Below are positions 62,512-64,000 of a DNA stretch of 64,000 bases, piece after piece; the stretch's first letter is position 1, and the number at the start of each line of letters is the position of its first letter. The stretch spans positions 1 to 64,000 of the forward strand of contig JARLJO010000022.1 of NCBI GenBank assembly GCA_031291175.1. The letters are read 5' to 3'. Position numbers and translations under genes: made by a program. The notes under the pieces were generated by a model. That model saw only the letters and a program-made list of their open reading frames with translations. It searched no databases and was not told the origin of the DNA. Source of the DNA: Gammaproteobacteria bacterium (GTDB lineage Bacteria > Pseudomonadota > Gammaproteobacteria > DSM-16500).

Positions 62512-64000
62512 TTATGCGCTCAACCGTTTTGCTTCGATTACCCCTTTCAAATGATGTATTTGTCCCAATAATTCAGTCAGTTGCGGCAGAGACTTAATCT
62601 GGACGGTGATGGTAATCATCATCATATTATTGCGATTAACCGTGGAATTGAGATTCACCAAGTCCATTTTGGCATTGGCAAGCAGGGTCGTCACTTCCTT
62701 CAAGAGGGTATCTTGCGTATGCGCGCGAATCAGAACATCCACATAATATGCCCCAATATGTTGATTGTCCCAATTGACTTGCAAAAGGCGCTTAGTATCC
62801 GTGGGGTCAAGATGCGTCACATTGTTGCAGGTTTTTTTATGAATCGAAACACCGCGACCTTGCGTAATAAAACCTACGACCTCATCACCAGGAATGGGTT
62901 TGCAGCAACGTGCGATACGCGTCAATAAATCCGTAATCCCGGCAATATTCATGCCTTTGCTTTCTTGCTTTTTATTAGCAAGGTGGATGACGTTATCTTT
63001 ATTTTGCGAATGATCAGTCTCAATCAAATGGGTTATTTGAGAAAGGCGCAAATTGCCACGACCGAGAGCGGCTAGCAGTGTGTCTTCATCTTTTAATTGA
63101 AAGTGACTCGCCAGTTTTTGCAAATTGATTTGCACGCCAACACGGGCAAATTCTCGATCTAAAATCCGTTTACCACTTTCAATATGCTGATTTAAATCCA
63201 GCTGCCTGAACCAGTGCGCGACTTTAGCGCGAGAGCGTGAAGTGGTGATGTAACCAAATTCTGCGTTTAACCAATCGCGACTTGGAGTGCCATTGGGATT
63301 CGTCAAGATTTCAATTTGATCGCCTGTTTTCAACTTATAGGTAAGGGGCACAATGTGGCCGTTAATTTTTGCGCCACGACAATGGTTGCCCACTTCGCTA
63401 TGAATTTGGTATGCGCAATCAAGCGGTGTTGCGCCTTCTTGCAAATCTAAAATATCGCCCGTCGGTGTAAAAACATAAACACGGTCTGTCAAAATCTGAT
63501 CGTAAGCTGGATTGATTTCTTCATCTTGGGTTGCGACATCACGATGCCAATCCAACAATTGACGTAAGAACACGATTTTGGCTTCATACGCGCCGTGAGA
63601 GGATTTAGCCTCTTTATATAACCAATGTGCCGCCACGCCGCGTTCAGCTTCTTCATGCATGGTATGCGTGCGTATTTGGATTTCCAGATTTTTATCATCG
63701 GGCCCAACAACGGCAGTGTGAATGGATCGATAACCATTTGGTTTAGGCGTTGTAATATAATCGTCAAATTCTTCAGGAATATGTTCCCACATGGTATGCA
63801 CAATACTCAGTGCTGAATAACAATCTTCAATCGTAGGCACTAAAATACGAACAGCACTACTGTCATAAATATCTTTGTAGTCGACATTCTTGCGTTTGGT
63901 TTTAGAAAAAATACTATAAATATGTTTTGCACGTCCCGTGACGCTCGCTTTGATCCCGGACTCGTGCATTTTATCTTTGATTTGCGTAATCGTTAAGTGA
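62512..64000 (-). CDS. relA: RelA (p)ppGpp synthetase, 3' part
   Basis: About 495 residues of a RelA/SpoT enzyme are present; the 5' end lies beyond the window. The synthetase domain shows GRAKHIYSIFSK, RILVPTIEDCYSALSIVH, YITTPKPNGYRSIHTAVVGP and EIQIRTHTMHEEAERG. TGS (RVYVFTPTGDILDLQEGATP), a zinc-finger/CC segment (IARCCKPIPGDEVVGFITQG) and a C-terminal ACT-type domain follow. PNGYRSIHTAVVGP and the EIQIRT-H context fit RelA better than SpoT, though the HD domain that would decide is outside. It makes (p)ppGpp from GTP/GDP and ATP on starvation. Confidence 0.92.
   Translation of the reverse strand, partial: HLTITQIKDKMHESGIKASVTGRAKHIYSIFSKTKRKNVDYKDIYDSSAVRILVPTIEDCYSALSIVHTMWEHIPEEFDDYITTPKPNGYRSIHTAVVGPDDKNLEIQIRTHTMHEEAERGVAAHWLYKEAKSSHGAYEAKIVFLRQLLDWHRDVATQDEEINPAYDQILTDRVYVFTPTGDILDLQEGATPLDCAYQIHSEVGNHCRGAKINGHIVPLTYKLKTGDQIEILTNPNGTPSRDWLNAEFGYITTSRSRAKVAHWFRQLDLNQHIESGKRILDREFARVGVQINLQKLASHFQLKDEDTLLAALGRGNLRLSQITHLIETDHSQNKDNVIHLANKKQESKGMNIAGITDLLTRIARCCKPIPGDEVVGFITQGRGVSIHKKTCNNVTHLDPTDTKRLLQVNWDNQHIGAYYVDVLIRAHTQDTLLKEVTTLLANAKMDLVNLNSTVNRNNMMMITITVQIKSLPQLTELLGQIHHLKGVIEAKRLSA

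Overview
The window is a piece of chromosome from a Gram-negative gammaproteobacterium, most likely of the order Legionellales or a close relative, and probably an intracellular or protist-associated bacterium. This rests on three things. One outer-membrane protein looks like the Legionella major OMP family. There are many very large proteins of no recognisable family, plus eukaryote-like proteins (a PHO80-type cyclin, an ankyrin-repeat protein, lipase/peptidase-like proteins). Gene decay is extensive in an AT-rich background. I cannot name the species.

Layout. 1-3260: palindromic and tandem repeats, a lone UmuD-like SOS peptidase gene, then an outer-membrane barrel gene followed by a secreted beta-propeller gene. 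3275-11781: a coupled pair of unknown genes, a small membrane protein, a D12-class adenine methylase next to an unusual pair of inverted minisatellites, a MepB-like gene and a 1017-residue unknown protein. 12174-17357: a 1727-residue TpsA-type adhesin without its transporter. 17371-24881: argE between two inverted copies of a palindromic element, two head-to-head truncated genes, a SulP transporter fused to carbonic anhydrase, a periplasmic protein gene broken by an in-frame TGA, the tag DNA glycosylase and the cyclin-like gene.

25163-31645: a methyltransferase, a membrane protein, a nitronate monooxygenase relic, a Legionella-type OMP and a second copy of the barrel-plus-propeller module. 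31668-47868: large unknown proteins (one of 1415 residues with long coiled coils), HIT, MscS over relics of an EthD/hydrolase pair, an ankyrin protein, an arsenic cluster (acr3, arsC, a divergent ArsO-like oxidase) and a lipase-like protein. 47939-52215: GNAT, LysR, a CMD protein, an alpha/beta hydrolase, a dehydrogenase relic and a DMT-like permease. 52512-58869: a 989-residue protein with an S9-type hydrolase domain, a polytopic membrane protein and a gene broken by an in-frame TGA. 59066-64000: conserved chromosomal genes: tRNA-Thr(CGU), a cold-shock gene, ttcA, an unknown protein, a YgjP-like peptidase, an HPt protein and the 3' part of relA.

The observations I would follow first are the PHO80-type cyclin, the repeated barrel/propeller gene pair, the two genes that each have one in-frame TGA, and the repeat families. 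At least eight broken genes in 64 kb suggest continuing genome reduction.
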